From contig CAJQUW010011554.1 in the NCBI GenBank assembly GCA_907163375.1, forward strand, positions 152,442 to 216,441: 64,000 bases of DNA. The letters run 5' to 3'. A program made the position numbers and the translations under genes. The stretch is from Prostheceraeus crozeri (taxonomy: Eukaryota; Platyhelminthes; Polycladida; Euryleptidae). The notes under the pieces were generated by a model. The model was not told the DNA's origin. It did not search any database and worked only from the letters and a program-made list of their open reading frames with translations. This document shows positions 41,505 to 53,529 of the stretch, one piece after another. Numbering within the stretch: the stretch's first letter is position 1; each line of letters begins with the position of its first letter.

Positions 41505-42636
41505 TAGTGCTGTTTTCGAATTTCGATTTCGAAAACTCAATCTTTAATTTCTATAATTTCGATTCCGAAAATGTTTTTATAATTTCCATAATTTCGATTT
41601 CGATTTCGAAAACGTTTTTATAATTTTTATAATTTCGACTTCGAAAACGTTTTTATAATTTTAGAAATTTTGATTTCGATTTCGAAAACGTTTTTATAAT
41701 TATTATAATTTCGATTTCGAAAACGTTTTTATAATTTCGGAAATGAAATCTAGTGGCGAAATGCGAAAACAGCACTATGACAGTGCATAATGGTGATTGA
41801 TCAATGGACAAAAATGCCCTATTCATCCTGCTGTCATTTTACATTTTGATTATTATTGGTCAATATTGAGAAAATTATTTTTACCCATGAAAATGTGGTC
41901 AGAAGTGATTTTTAATCCGTTAGGCCTTGAAGTTATTAATCAATGGTCGTTGGGTTTAGTTACAAGTGGACTATTTAAATAGTTATTCAAATAAATGCAA
42001 TTATTCAAACACGTGCTTCATGTAGGCCTATCCAAAGAAGACTACTTAAGTTCAAATTAGTTAAGGAATTATCTATTCCTACGGTTATTTAGTAAGTATT
42101 CATTCATTTTTTGATAAATGCATATAGGTTATTGATTTAAGGTATATAGTGAATACGGCTTTTTTTATTAAAAGAAATTGAAAAATGAAGTGCTTTTCTA
42201 ACTACATTCATTATATTCACTACCAAAAGACCCATACAAAAAATAGTAATCTATGATGAAAGTTTCATTTCAAATTTCATATATTTCAAATGCAGGCATA
42301 TTATGACATGGTGTCGGAAGGGCCTTAGTCTTTCGTGTACGGTCTAAAATAATTAGGGTCAAATGTCATGTTGTCATGGGCCTGACTGTCATGTTACTTA
42401 CTAAACTTACTAACTTACTAAGACTTACTAAACATGATTCTATAATTTCAGAAATTTCGATTTCGAAAACGTTTTTATGATTTTTATAATTTCGATTTCG
42501 ATGTCGAAAATGTTTTTATAATTTCGATTTCGAAAACGTTTTTATAATTTTAGAAATTTTGATTTCGATTTCGAAAACATTTTTATAATTTCGATTACGA
42601 TTTCGAAAATGAAATCTAGTTGCGAAAACAGCACTA
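41505..42636. mobile_element. hAT-like non-autonomous transposon (MITE, 1.13 kb) with TTCGAAAACG repeats
   Basis: Terminal inverted repeats TAGTGCTGTTTTCG, flanked by a perfect 8-bp duplication CACCGGAC (41497-41504 and 42637-42644). The empty site is preserved at 1717-1730. Both flanks are arrays of a ~28-bp motif built on TTTCGATTTCGAAAACG and TTTTTATAATTTC. The centre has no transposase; the 61-codon ORF 41797-41982 is not recognised. Confidence 0.85.
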
Positions 42637-42970
42637 CACCGGACGCTCTGTTCATTGCTCGGCATGTAAACTTTGGATTCGTCTTCGCCTTTTACCACCC
42701 GTGCATTCAACGCCCTGCCCAGGCGTCACCAATGTGTCTGTCCCACCTGCATTCCTACTAACTTTCGTTTTCCTTCATTACGGCAGCTGTTTCTGCCTCA
42801 TATCGCTCTTCCACCTCTCCCACGCGCAGTCCACCGTATCCGTCTAATCCTCGGCCCCTCTGACCTCTTCCCTGCAACCCCGCGTCGTCCTCTCCCGTCT
42901 CCACCTTCGCCCGCTGCTTCCTCCTCCATGTAGCCACTCCCGCGCTTGGACTTTTTGGTTTCAATCCTTT

Positions 42971-43895
42971 GGGTACGTCCACATTACAAGCGATATTTTC
43001 ACCGAGCGATGGACAAGCCGCACCCTAGCTGTGAGCTGCGAGCTTTGACTGTCCACATGACAATCGCCATCGCTAGGACACAGCTAGCACAACGCTCGCT
43101 CAAAGCACGATGACAGCTTGTGTGGCCACATCATAAGCGCCCATCGCTAGCCGAGAGCTCGCTTGGCGCTAGCTAGAATCGATCAAACGTACATGATTCA
43201 TTTTCACAAAGAATGTCTAGAAGAATACGTTGTGTTGAGTGCCATTCTCGAAGCATCTCCTTTTTATAGCAAGAAATGTCGGACTCGTCGACCGAAAATG
43301 GATTCATCCTATCAATATTGAAGGATCAAAATACGGTGAATTTCATCATTTGATACCACAGTTAAAGGAGGACGATGAAAGATTTTACTCGTATTTTCGA
43401 ATGCAAAAGACAACATATCACACTTTATTTGATATCGTCAAAAGTGATTTAACTAAACAGGAAACAGGATTCAGGAAGCCCATATCTGCGGAGGAACGCT
43501 TTGCGCTGACTTTGACGTAAGTTAATTACAGACATTCTAGAGCAAGACGGTGCATTGAGTGTGTATTCAAAGACTTTATCTGTATCTGACATGACCTCGA
43601 TCCTCACTTTGTGCACGCAAGCAACTTTCAGGTTGAAACGGAAATGAACGCCTCAGTATCTGTCCATGTTTCTCGTTCACTCATTTTACGTCATGTCTTA
43701 AAATAAACATTTCACATCGCTCAAGCTTTGAGCGGTGATAAATATCGGGAAGTAAACCATCGCTCACAGCTAGCTGTGGGCTAGCGGAGAGAGCGTGTAG
43801 TGCGGACATTGCTACTGCAACATGCAGGATATTTATCGTCGCTCGGCCGCGGCGCAGCTACCGCGCAGCTCAAAGCTCGTAATGTGGACGTACCC
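42971..43895 (+). mobile_element. PIF/Harbinger-like transposon, non-autonomous (925 bp)
   Basis: Perfect 17-bp terminal inverted repeats GGGTACGTCCACATTAC at both ends. The flanking triplets are TTT (left) and TTA (right), close to the TWA duplication expected of the superfamily. It contains the first exon of a Harbinger-type transposase and no second exon. Sub-terminal GTCCACAT and CGAGC motifs are repeated inside. Confidence 0.8.
43239..43516 (+). pseudogene. First exon of a Harbinger-type transposase/HARBI1-like nuclease
   Basis: The frame gives RKWIHPINIEGSKYGEFHHL, FYSYFRMQKTTYHTLFDIV and RKPISAEERFALTLT, the N-terminal helical domain of Harbinger transposases. It ends at a GTAAGT donor (43517). 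The upstream start (ATG 43213) is in another frame, so one frameshift lies near 43240-43270. No DDE exon follows before the right terminal repeat. Confidence 0.65.
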
Positions 43896-45212
43896 TTAAC
43901 GATGTCATCCTAATCCAGTAAACGAAACATCTCCCGTCCACCAATTTTCGTATTACTGGATACAAGTGCTATAGCCGGGATCGGATGATTCAGCCCCGCC
44001 GCGTCAGTGTTGGAGACGTGATGACTGGTTCGGGATGGTGTCACGCATTCTCTTTGGCCCATCCCTCGCTCTCTTCGTCTGACTCTTCCTGTAGATTCCT
44101 TGGTATTCACGTACACCTCCGTTCCAACACTATCTCTTACCTAACGCCAACGTCCCCCCCCCCGTTATCTGCGCCCCTACCGAGGTCTGCTCGCGCCGTC
44201 CCCTCCTTCCCCATTCTCCTCTTCCACGTCCACCTTCATCTTCGGGGATATTAACGCTCACCACCCCTCTCAACGACCCTTACACTACCACTCCCCTGCA
44301 GCAGTGTTCTGGATGGCGCACCTCCCCGGACCTCAGTCTGGTACCTTCGTCTCTTGCCCCTAGATGTGGCTGGTCCGTCCATCCTGACTGGATCCGACCA
44401 CCTCCCCATCTCTGTTAAGATGCCTCTCTCCCCACACTATTCTCCCAATGACGCAAACCTTCTTATAACTATAAAGAGGCTCGTTGGGATGACTACATAA
44501 CTCATGTAACTTTTCATTGTTCCGTCCCTTACTCGTACTCTTCTCTGACTTGTACTGAAGCCGCTGCTTCCTTTTCCTCTATCATTCTCGAAGCGGCAAA
44601 AACCTTCAGTTCCTTTCAGTTCCCGAAATCTTGGTGGTCCGCGGAGCTAGATCAGCTCGTCCGTGTCCGTCGCCAGGCATTCAGACGGCCCATAGAAGTG
44701 AAGCGGATCGTCAGGCTTATGTTTCTGCATCCCGTTCTGCCTCCAGAGCCACTGCTAAACCGAAAGCTGATGCTTGGCAACGGAAAGTGTCCAATCTTCT
44801 TCCTCCGCTCTGTAGATGGTATTCCCGAATCTTCCAGTTCTGATTCAACCTTTCCCGGGTTTAGCTCTGCTAAGGCCACAGCCAGCCGTTGCGCTTCTTT
44901 TCTCAAGAGTCACTCTCTAGTCTCCAGTCAGTCTCTAGTCTCTTCCCGTCTTGAAAGCCGCCGCTTCCTTCGTGAGCTTCGCTCTTCTACCTGTACCTGC
45001 CCACCCTCCTGCTCCACTTTTAGCCTGTCGGAGCTCACCACAGCTAGTAGTTCTCTCTCTCTCTCTTCGTCGACCGCAGCCGGTTCTGACCACGTCTCGT
45101 GCACTCTATTCCGAAATCTTCCCCCTGCCCTGGGTTTTTTTTGTTTATCTTCAACCTCTCTTGATCCACCCACTCCTTTCACTCCGCCTGGAAATCTTCC
45201 ACCATCTAGCCG

Positions 45213-46013
45213 TTGCACAAATGTGGCAAACCCACAGACGATTCGTTTCGTCCTATCTGCCTTAGATATCGTTTCTCGAAACTGCATGAGCGTCTCGTGC
45301 TAGCCCGTCTACATTTTCTCCTCGGATCTAAGGATCTTCTGGCCCATTATCAGGCCGATTTCCGCCCAGGCCGCCCTACCACTGACAAGATAGTTCTTAT
45401 TGCTCAGTCAATCTCCGATGGTTTTCATAGCTCCAAGCCTTGTGCAATGACTGTGTTGCCTACCGTTGATTTCTCTCGTGCCTTCGACTCGGTCTGGCAT
45501 TCTGCTCTCTATCACAAGCCTCTGGCCTGCCTCCTTCCCTTGTTCGTTGAACTCAGTCTTGTCGGAGCGTCGGTCCAGGTGGTCTTTCGAAACTCCTCCC
45601 GTAGCTCTTTCAGAGTTCGATGGGGAGCCCCTCAAGGGTCTGTGCTCGGCCCAGTCCTATTCAACCTCTTCCTCAACGACGTTTATTCCGTGCTCCCTCC
45701 CTCCCCCAGTCCGCTTTTCACTCTTTGCTATTTTGACGATCTTGCTATTTGGGGGTCTTCTCCTCACATTCACCTCCCTACTGCCGCCGTCCAAGAAGCT
45801 CTGTCTGAACTCGATGCTTTGTCTCTAAAGTGGCAGCTTCCTCTAAACGCCGCTAAATGCGAAGTCTCCTTCTTCATCACCGTCACCCGCGAAGCCTTTT
45901 TTCAGCCCTCCGTGTCTCTTTCTGTCCGCCCTCTCACGCTGAACGTCTCCCCCAAGTTCCCCGTTTTTTTTTCGACGGCATACTTTCCTTCTTCGCCCAT
46001 AGCTCTGCCCTGA
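45213..46013 (+). pseudogene. R1/I-like reverse transcriptase core
   Basis: A 266-codon open frame: RPICLRYRFSKLHERLVLAR, QADFRPGRPTTDKIVLIAQS, DFSRAFDSVWHSAL (motif A), GAPQGSVLGPVLFNLFLNDV (motif B) and CYFDDLAIW (motif C, 45729-45740, Tyr-Phe-Asp-Asp rather than the usual Y-A-D-D). The palm is largely complete, but the frames before and after it are broken, so no full ORF2 exists. Confidence 0.7.
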
Positions 46014-46560
46014 GATCCACTCAGATCCCACGTTTAAGATCTCTCAGAGCTGTTTCAACCGCTTCCTAGGGTCCTTCCAAAGAGTACCCTTCTTCTATAT
46101 ACAAGACCTTTCTTCCTAAAACTTACTAACGCTTCCCCTGGTTGATTCCCCTTCATTTACACTAAATATCTTCAACACTTAAAAGCTATCCACAGCTCCG
46201 CGTGCCGTGTGATCACTGGCTGCAGGTTGACCGCTCGTGTTCCTCATCTTCTGTTGGAAGCTGGACTTCCTCCCCTCTGTGTGACTCTCATCGCCCAGTC
46301 GCTCTCTTGTTTTGAGCGTGCTCTTCGCCTCCCGCCCTCGTTTCCCCTCCTCTCTAGCGACCGGTTCCGTCCCCAAGAGCGTCCTCTTCTCGGCGCTTCT
46401 TCCGTTCTTCTCATCAATTTTCTGTAGCTGTTACTTCCCCGCGTGTGCCCCTGGTCTACTGCGCTCCGTTCCTCCTCCCCGTGGTCACCTCCATCCTTCT
46501 CCATGTCCTTGGCCGTGTCCTCCCGCTGCTCCCGTTCCGACCCGATCCCTCTTCGAATCG

Positions 46561-47091
46561 CTTTGGTCCGAGACCACCTTTCCTCCCTCCCCGCTGCTGA
46601 CCTGACCATCTGGACTTGCGGCTTCGTTATTGGACGACTCGAACCAGGTGGCTTTGCTGTTTCCATAACATGATCTTCCACCTTCTCTCTTTCCTTTCAT
46701 GCTGGAGCGCACTGTTCAAGCTTCACAGCTGAAATGGTTGCAATCCGGCATGCTCTGTCTTGGTCCGTTTCCCATCACTCCTCGTGTCTCTTTACCTCTC
46801 TTCTTCCCTTTATCCGACTCTCTCTCTCTCTCTCTCTCGGCTGTGTCCATGCTCTCTTCACCCCCGTCGCCCTTCTTGTCCGCGTCTGTCCACTCTGTCT
46901 GGTCCTCTTTGTCGTCCCTCTGCTCTTCCTCGATCTCTGTGTCATTGCAGTGGCTCCCTGGTCACTCGAACATCAGCGGCAATAACACAGCAGATGCGCT
47001 TGACAAAAGTGGCACTTCTGTCCCCTCTGCAGCTCCTCAGTGTCTGTCTCTTTCGAAGTTCTTCATTCGTCGTTCTCTGTTAAATTTCTGA
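46561..47091 (+). pseudogene. RNase H domain remnant of the R1/I-like element
   Basis: ADLTIWTCGFVIG (about 46602-46640) is the first RNase H strand, with Cys where the catalytic Asp should be; WLPGHSNISGNNTADALDKS (46950-47009) is the C-terminal block with the last catalytic Asp. Two or more frames are used between them, and (TC)n runs lie near 46818-46840. Presence of RNase H points to I/R1-type groups rather than CR1. Confidence 0.6.
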
Positions 47092-47188
47092 AGGACTTGA
47101 GTTCGTTCTTCTTTGATTTCTTCGCAATCCCTGAGGCAACTGAGCAACTGAGGAGGAGTCTTTCGCAGGTGCTGTCTGTTATGAGCTC

Positions 47189-47740
47189 TCACGTCTTTGG
47201 TGCGACGGTGTGAATAGGTGCATTGTGCATAACACTGTTAGATGTATAAATGTGAGAGATTGACTCAGAAACTAGGACATTATTTAGAATATTGGAACCT
47301 CTTGTTGGATGTTTTACAATGCCATTCAGCAGAAAGTCCTCACAAAAGTTCTCCACTTGAAGCTGATTGAAGTCACCCAAAATGATAATAGAATATTTCG
47401 GCTTTACTGATAATGCATAGTTATGGAGGAATGTCACATTTCATTCGAAGAAGATTGAAGGAGTCCAGGAGGAATATACTAGAAAATTACAAAGCATTCA
47501 CAACAGGAAATGTTAAGTAGAATGTATTCACAAAACTTTGAACCAGCATCCTGATGATTGACCACTTCATAATTTATTCCCAATTTAACATTAATCGTAA
47601 CTCCAACTCTTTTACGTTTAGCGAAGATTCTGCTATACAAGCTAAATCTGGTTGAATAGAGAGTGCAGTCGAGGCGAACTCATCAAGTTTACCCAACAAA
47701 GACCGAACATTCGTTAGAAAAATCTTAAGGTAAAAATACG
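47189..47740 (-). pseudogene. CR1/Jockey-like apurinic endonuclease fragment
   Basis: On the - strand, IFLTNVRSLLGKLDEFAS lies near 47680-47740 and the frame 47189-47437 gives YSIIILGDFNQLQVENF and HPTRGSNILNNVLVS, the catalytic GDFN region and a conserved C-terminal block of the endonuclease. The middle is frame-broken. Block X copy 1 keeps only the first part (22528-22690), so its duplication break lies inside this gene. Confidence 0.6.
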
Positions 47741-50700
47741 AGTACTTTTGTTGGGTTAAAATTACATTTGAAAATATAAATATAGTTGTAATAAAAAATA
47801 GTTGTCACTGTTTTGATGTCAACTTTCTCCGTCAAACAAAAGTACAGAGACACTGCTGTATGCAAAGCCTGTAATAGTTGAGGAAGTGAACCGTGATAGT
47901 GAAAAAAGGATTGTCTTTTCACTCCGTGAGTAGAGAAGACAAGCCTTTCTAGGCTCGATCAGACCTACGCACCAAAGGTCACATCAGAGACCAAAGTAAA
48001 ATACTAATTTGTTTGAGAACATAACCTCTTACCCTCACGTTAATCGTTTGTGATCCCTCCTCCAAAGCGCATATTAAAATGGAAAGTGTACTCATATTTT
48101 TTGGAGAAGGCTGGAGGATTTTCCTGTCTGGTAGAGAGTGGAGAAAAAACGTGTGAAGCACACATCAACTAGATGGGAGGAGCCGAGTCGCATGCTTGCA
48201 ACGTAAAGCGACATTTGACAAACTTTCATCGAAAATGATTGATAATTGATACAGCAATGATCCTTAAAATTGCTGCAGGTAAGCCTATAATGATCTATGA
48301 TGTAGGTTACCAGTTAATGTTTCAAATAACTAGGCTATATCTACTTGCCACCCGGAGTCGGAGTCGGAGTCCTATCAAAAGCCGGAGTCGTATCAACCCC
48401 CGGAGTTGGAGTCCTATCAAATTGATGAGACTCTGCATCCCTGCTTTCTAGTTGCTTTTTCGTCAAATCGGGGTTTATGTAAACTTGCTTGAAAGCATCA
48501 TTATTTTGGAACAGCTTGGATTTCGTCATTATTTGAGACCGATCATCAAGCTTTGTGAAAGCCTCTCCATGCGTGAAGTGAGAGACGTTGCATCTGCATG
48601 AGCTGTGATGTGCTTTACGTCCAAATCAATTGCGCAGATTTGATCACTTGCAACGGATGTCAGACGAAGGAGAATGTTGAGCTTTGAAGTGTCAGAACCG
48701 AGCATCAGAGGAGACCAGAGAACGCGGCGATAACACAATGGCCCGTGTCAATAACACACGTTGTTCCTCAAACTTAAGGTAATGGAAATTACTTCTGGCT
48801 GTGATAACTATTTCCGTCACTTTAGCTGTTGGTATTTACTGATTACCTGCAGCTGTATAGGCTAATTTTAGATCTAGGAGCTAATTAGATTGACTTTTTG
48901 CACATTATCCTCTTACACGGAACATCAACAATTAGTCCTGTGAACATTAGAACTTCACCAACAATAAGCACGATCATCGTCAAAACAATCATTGTATCGA
49001 AGCAGAGAAAATGAATGCAGACTTTGCATAGATATCAGCTCTGGGTAGCGGAAATTGTTGCGTCACCTAAGTTATCGGTATTAATAAGGTGTAGGGAATT
49101 ATCAGATTAATTTCCCTGAAGCTGTATTTGTAAGCTGTATCTGCAAGTCAACCAGACCTAAGCTAATGTACATTTACAAATCCGTGCATCACGTCACATC
49201 AATGAATCCCCCGCTGCGCAGGATCATGACAAGCGCAAACCAGGCTCTACATTCGATAATTAGTGAATTTTCCGAAAACTTCACTTTATTCTAATAGAAT
49301 GATAAATCCAAATCTCTTAACGTTATCCATACCTGGGAGCGATTCGGTCCCATGTCGCATTTTTGCAGAGGTCCTTTCAGTGTTTTAGCGTATTTTCAAA
49401 CTTTCAGCAAAATACTGCTTGATTTGGTCCACTAAAATGTCAAACGCCAATCAAAGAGAGGTCATCAGACAATGACTGAGAAACAGACTCATGAGTGCTC
49501 ATGTAGGAATTCTTTCTGTCGACAATAGTATTCATTTCAAACTTTGAAATCAAGCATTTTGTCAGGCTATATTTCTCCGAAGCTTGGTGTGTGTGTGTGT
49601 TATGCGTGTGGATCTGATTAAAATATGACCAAATTTGAAAGAATGAGCCGAAAAACATTCAAATGTATTGAAGTAGTTACGTTTTAGCAGCACATCAAAA
49701 TCAAGAAAAGAGAAAACTAATAATATCTTTGCTGTGAAATTCTTAAATTATTCATTTAGCTACTTAGTACCTACAGTATACCAAACCAAATGTTCTGCTG
49801 TTCAAAAACTTTATCCTAAAGCAATCTGAACAGCCGAAAATTCGGTGTAAGACCTCTGCTGCATGTAGGCTACCAACTGAATTTGAATATTGGTGTGCAG
49901 GGCTTTAGCTTTCTTTTTATCAGAAAAGTATTTTATAGAAATATATGAGTTCAAATATTAAAAGCTATTTATTGCACAAATTCCACTGTTTTCATTAAAA
50001 ATTGATGCCATCGTAAAATACATACATTGGAAGAATGTTAATTACAATTGTTTTAAATGAATTGTTTTATCATTTAAACTATTATTTTTGAAGAAGCAAG
50101 GAATAGTATGCAGGTAGGCCCTACTCATGAAAGTCCTATCATAATGCACAACCGAATATTTTGTTATTCTATTCTTTCACTATTTCATGCACTTTGGATC
50201 TGCTAGGCATCGGCAGATTTCACTGTTATACATACTGAGCACTTATAAATGTTCGTAAAATTTTGTGTCACTGTGGATCTTTGACATTGTGAGAGCTTGC
50301 CAATAGGAAACATGCCTGTATGTTGTAATATTGTCACAGTCGACAATGTTTTAGCGGTTTAATTTTATGAAAGTTGAGTATACTACAATAATGCTGAAAA
50401 CGTGTGAAATACTCACAATACTCATGGCGTGTCAAAACGTGGAAAAGTATTATTCTTCTAAATATGTTCTCTGTATTCAATTTACAGCAAATGGACGGTT
50501 TTACTGATGATTTTTTACTTTCAAGGACTTCCTCAGGACTTTGATTTAGGGTTCATCCGGCTCTGTAACAGAATAGGATGAGATATTTGAAGAAGAGATA
50601 CTGGAGACGATGTTAAAATCCCCTGAAGCCAATCCCCTTAAATCCCCCTGGCTTTCGGAGAAGGCAATGTAATGAAAGAGCCAATTGTTAGAGAGAATGG

Positions 50701-51268
50701 AAAATGACATCATGCAAGAAGGGCTGAGGGCTGACCCATTAGTACGCGGATTGTGGACATCGCTGACACCAACGTTGTTCGACGTTCAGGTACTAAACCT
50801 TGACGTTGAATCTCGCGATAACCGCAACTCCACACAGATCCTTGCAGTATCCGAAAGACAAAAGGAGTCGACATACAAAGACGCGTGTGATTTCAGAAGA
50901 TGCGACTTTACTCCGCTAATATTCTCTTGCGATGGATCTTTTGGGTTACAACAAAATCCTTTTTAAAATTGCTAGCTGAAAGACCTGAAAACAAATGGGA
51001 CGGAAATTATCAGAACATTCGTTCATTCATCCACACAAATACTTGATAAGAACCTCAAGTGACTGCTTGCGAGGTTCCGTCATTAGTTGTAGAAGTCACA
51101 TTGGTTTGAATGATGCTCATGGAATCCCAACCTTATTTCATCGCGAAGACTAATTTCTGTCGCTTCCTTGCTTGTTGTCGAATTATTTCTCCTATCCGAT
51201 TAACTTTGTGTTTTATACAATATTTCTAAAGTTCCTCAAACTTGTAAATATACAGTGTGTTCCTTACT
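47592..51268. repeat. Duplicated block X, copy 2
   Basis: Near-identical to 22528-26182 at an offset of about 25.08 kb, including the GGAGTC minisatellite (48347-48424). Small differences: a GTGT insertion near 49590 and a 12-bp insertion near 50050. No gene is recognised apart from the two pieces annotated separately. Confidence 0.75.
50685..50966 (+). pseudogene. Putative retroelement nuclease-like domain, copy 2
   Basis: As 25585-25866 (GLRADPLVRGLWTSLTPTLF, DVQVLNLDVES, ERQKESTYKDACD). The reading frame is kept after an extra base near the start, so the N-terminal codons differ. Function is uncertain. Confidence 0.4.
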
Positions 51269-52009
51269 CACATGTGTTTTCTTTCATCCTGTCTGAAAAG
51301 AAGAGGAACTCACCGGGTTGAAATGGTGAGATGCACTGATTTGCAGTAGCCATGGTGATGTCCGTTGTCGCCCTCTTTTTGTCTGTCGGACTACAAAGCG
51401 GCGATGTGATCGTTAGTCTTTGTGGATCATTCATACGTACGAGTATAGAGCATTCTTCTCTTTTGTAACTTGGCTTGTGAAGTTTGACTTAACTCAGCTC
51501 ACCATCTGATATCTGGAAATGCTTTGAACCTTCATGCTTTCTTATCCCTGCTCCTTATTTTACATCGATGATAATTTTGAAAATATTAGCATTTTATTAG
51601 GCTAATGATGCTGCTGTTGATGGTACAAAATTTTTTCACTCAGCAGTTCGTCCTCTGCTGGATCTTCCTTGGACATTTAGTTAACGAATGTGGTGGTATA
51701 ACTGAATTGGCAATGCACCACTTGTCGATGTGGAAGTCTTGAAGGTCATTGGTTCGAGTCTATTCGCATTAGGAAGTGTCGCCGCTGTCACTGTGTGTTA
51801 AATGTCTCAATCTCCAGCGTCACCAGGGCATTGCTGTCCCATTCCTTGGGCATTCGGAAGAGCGAAGTAAAAGATTAGGAATAGATTGAATCGTGTACAT
51901 TGTTTGTATTGATCTATTCACTAAAGTGGGAAAATTTCTAAATCATGTTTTGAGATTTCAAGTTACCTCTGTCGATTGCATATGCATTTTTGTCTACTTT
52001 TCGTTTCAG
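51269..52009 (+). repeat. ZnF upstream block, copy for gene 5
   Basis: Contains the small hydrophobic ORF (51352-51468) and the tRNA-like sequence (51688-51768, B box at 51751-51760). Matches the blocks before genes 2 and 4. Confidence 0.65.
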
Positions 52010-52251
52010 ATTGGATATCGGTGAATTCGCAGCAGTCTGAAGTGAATATTTTTGAGTGAGTTGTTGTTTTGAGTAGCAGAGATAGTGCTCGCATCGAACG
52101 AAGCAGTTTCTGGTAACTGGAAGACTGATTGAATATTTGATTGGTCGTGGAATTGACAATATCAGAGAGTCCACAGCAATCAATAGTTGATCTTTGTGAT
52201 GACTGGGGAAGTTTTGACAGATCTTCTTATTATATCCTTTTAGATAGTAGC
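52010..52251 (+). other. 5' untranslated exon (52010-52055) and intron (52056-52243) of ZnF gene 5
   Basis: Acceptor TTTTCGTTTCAG ends at 52009, donor GTGAGT starts at 52056, second acceptor TATCCTTTTAG ends at 52243. The exon is again 46 nt. Confidence 0.55.
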
Positions 52252-53529
52252 ATGTCCTCTAAAATCAAAAAGTCAATGTCAAGTTGTTCAAGTGACGTTG
52301 TCAGCAAAACCTTTGTTCATGTAAGAGAGAAGAGATTTCGATGTAACTATTGCTCTAAATCATTCTTCACGAAGTGTAATAAAACCGTTCACGAACAAGG
52401 TGTTCATGTCAGAGATAAGTCTTATCAGTGTCAATATTGCTCTAAATCATTCTTCCTGAAGAGTAGAAAAGTCCGCCATGAGCATGAAGTTCATCTAAGA
52501 GATAAGTCCTATCACTGTCAATATTGCCCTAAATCATTCGTCTCGAAGGGTGGAAAAGTCCGCCATGAGCATGATGTTCATCTAAGAGATAAGTCTTATC
52601 AGTGTCAATATTGCTCTAAATCTTTCTTCTCGAGGAGTAGTAAAGTCTTACACGAACAAACTGTTCATGGAAGAGATAAGTCCTACCAGTGTCAGTATTG
52701 CTCTAAATCATTCCTCACGACGAGTAGTAAAGTCTTACACGAAAAAACTGTTCATGTCAGAGATAAGTCTTATCAGTGCCAATATTGCTCTAAATCTTTC
52801 TTCAGGAAGTGTAGTAAAGTCTTACACGAAAAAGGTGTTCATGTAAGAGATAAGTCCTACCAGTGTCAATATTGCTCTAAATCATTCGTCACGAAGAGTA
52901 GAAAAGTCTTGCACGAAAGAAGTGTTCATCTAAGAGATAAGTCCTATCACTGTCAATATTGCCCTAAATCATTCGTCTCGAAGGGTGGAAAAGTCCGCCA
53001 TGAGCATGATGTTCATCTAAGAGAAAAGTCCTATCACTGTCAATATTGCCCTAAATCATTCTTCGCGAGGAGTAGTAAAGTCAGTCACGAACAAAGTTTT
53101 CATGAAAGAAAAAAGTCCTATCAATGTCAGTTTTGCTCTAAATTTTTCTCCTATCGAATATCTCAGGTTCGTCATGAAAGAACTTGTGAACGTGAAATCC
53201 ATCATGATCATAAGATTTGTAATTCCGATGAAGAATCGTCAAATGCCAAGAATTCTGCATCTGCTCCAGAAATGAGTAGTGACAGAAAACCACAGACTGA
53301 AGATGTTCGGAAGCTCATTGAATTAGTCAATAGTGAAAAAGCAAATCCTGACATGCATCAGCAATGTAAGCCCAACGAGACGAAGAAAGTGGAGGTGAAG
53401 TCGAGACGTTGCAGTTTGTGCTTGAAAATGTACAATCGCCAAACAGATAGGACTCATCCCATTTTTATTAAGAACGGGTATGAAACTCCTTCTCTGTGTG
53501 ACCGTTGTTCTGATGTGTTATACTCGTAG
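52252..53529 (+). CDS. C2H2 zinc-finger protein, gene 5 (10 fingers)
   Basis: A 425-residue intact frame from MSSKIKKSMSSCSSD. Nine C2H2 fingers and a final C2HC finger (CSKFFSYRISQVRHERTC) are joined by VRDKS/LRDKS linkers. Fingers 3 and 8 are almost identical (SFVSKGGKVRHEHDVH), again showing finger-unit duplication. The C-terminal Ser/acidic linker and RRCSLC...LCDRC module match genes 1 and 4. An upstream open extension to 52141 covers the intron and has no ATG, so it is rejected. It is likely a nuclear DNA-binding protein of unknown target. Confidence 0.85.
   Translation: MSSKIKKSMSSCSSDVVSKTFVHVREKRFRCNYCSKSFFTKCNKTVHEQGVHVRDKSYQCQYCSKSFFLKSRKVRHEHEVHLRDKSYHCQYCPKSFVSKGGKVRHEHDVHLRDKSYQCQYCSKSFFSRSSKVLHEQTVHGRDKSYQCQYCSKSFLTTSSKVLHEKTVHVRDKSYQCQYCSKSFFRKCSKVLHEKGVHVRDKSYQCQYCSKSFVTKSRKVLHERSVHLRDKSYHCQYCPKSFVSKGGKVRHEHDVHLREKSYHCQYCPKSFFARSSKVSHEQSFHERKKSYQCQFCSKFFSYRISQVRHERTCEREIHHDHKICNSDEESSNAKNSASAPEMSSDRKPQTEDVRKLIELVNSEKANPDMHQQCKPNETKKVEVKSRRCSLCLKMYNRQTDRTHPIFIKNGYETPSLCDRCSDVLYS

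Larger units (their letters stand above)
41344..47100 (+). mobile_element. R1/I-like non-LTR retrotransposon, nearly full length, with two nested insertions
   Basis: The parts in order are a leucine-rich 2A-like leader (GIHPNPGP, 41417-41440, stop TAA directly after), a Cys-rich PHD-like region (42637-42970), endonuclease (GDINAHH near 44240-44270; GSDHLPIS near 44389-44415), RT (45213-46013) and RNase H remnant (46561-47091). A hAT-like MITE (41505-42636) and a Harbinger-like element (42971-43895) are inserted. Many frameshifts make it inactive. It is the template for the other R1-like fragments in this window. Confidence 0.7.

Noticed and set aside
41505-42636. AT-rich TTTCGAAAACG arrays as centromeric satellite
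   Set aside because: Inverted ends, an exact 8-bp target duplication and an empty site show a transposon insertion.
52141-52251. N-terminal extension of ZnF gene 5 (and 36356-36403 of gene 4)
   Set aside because: The stretch has no suitable ATG in gene 5, contains the intron acceptor in both, and is not kept open in gene 1.
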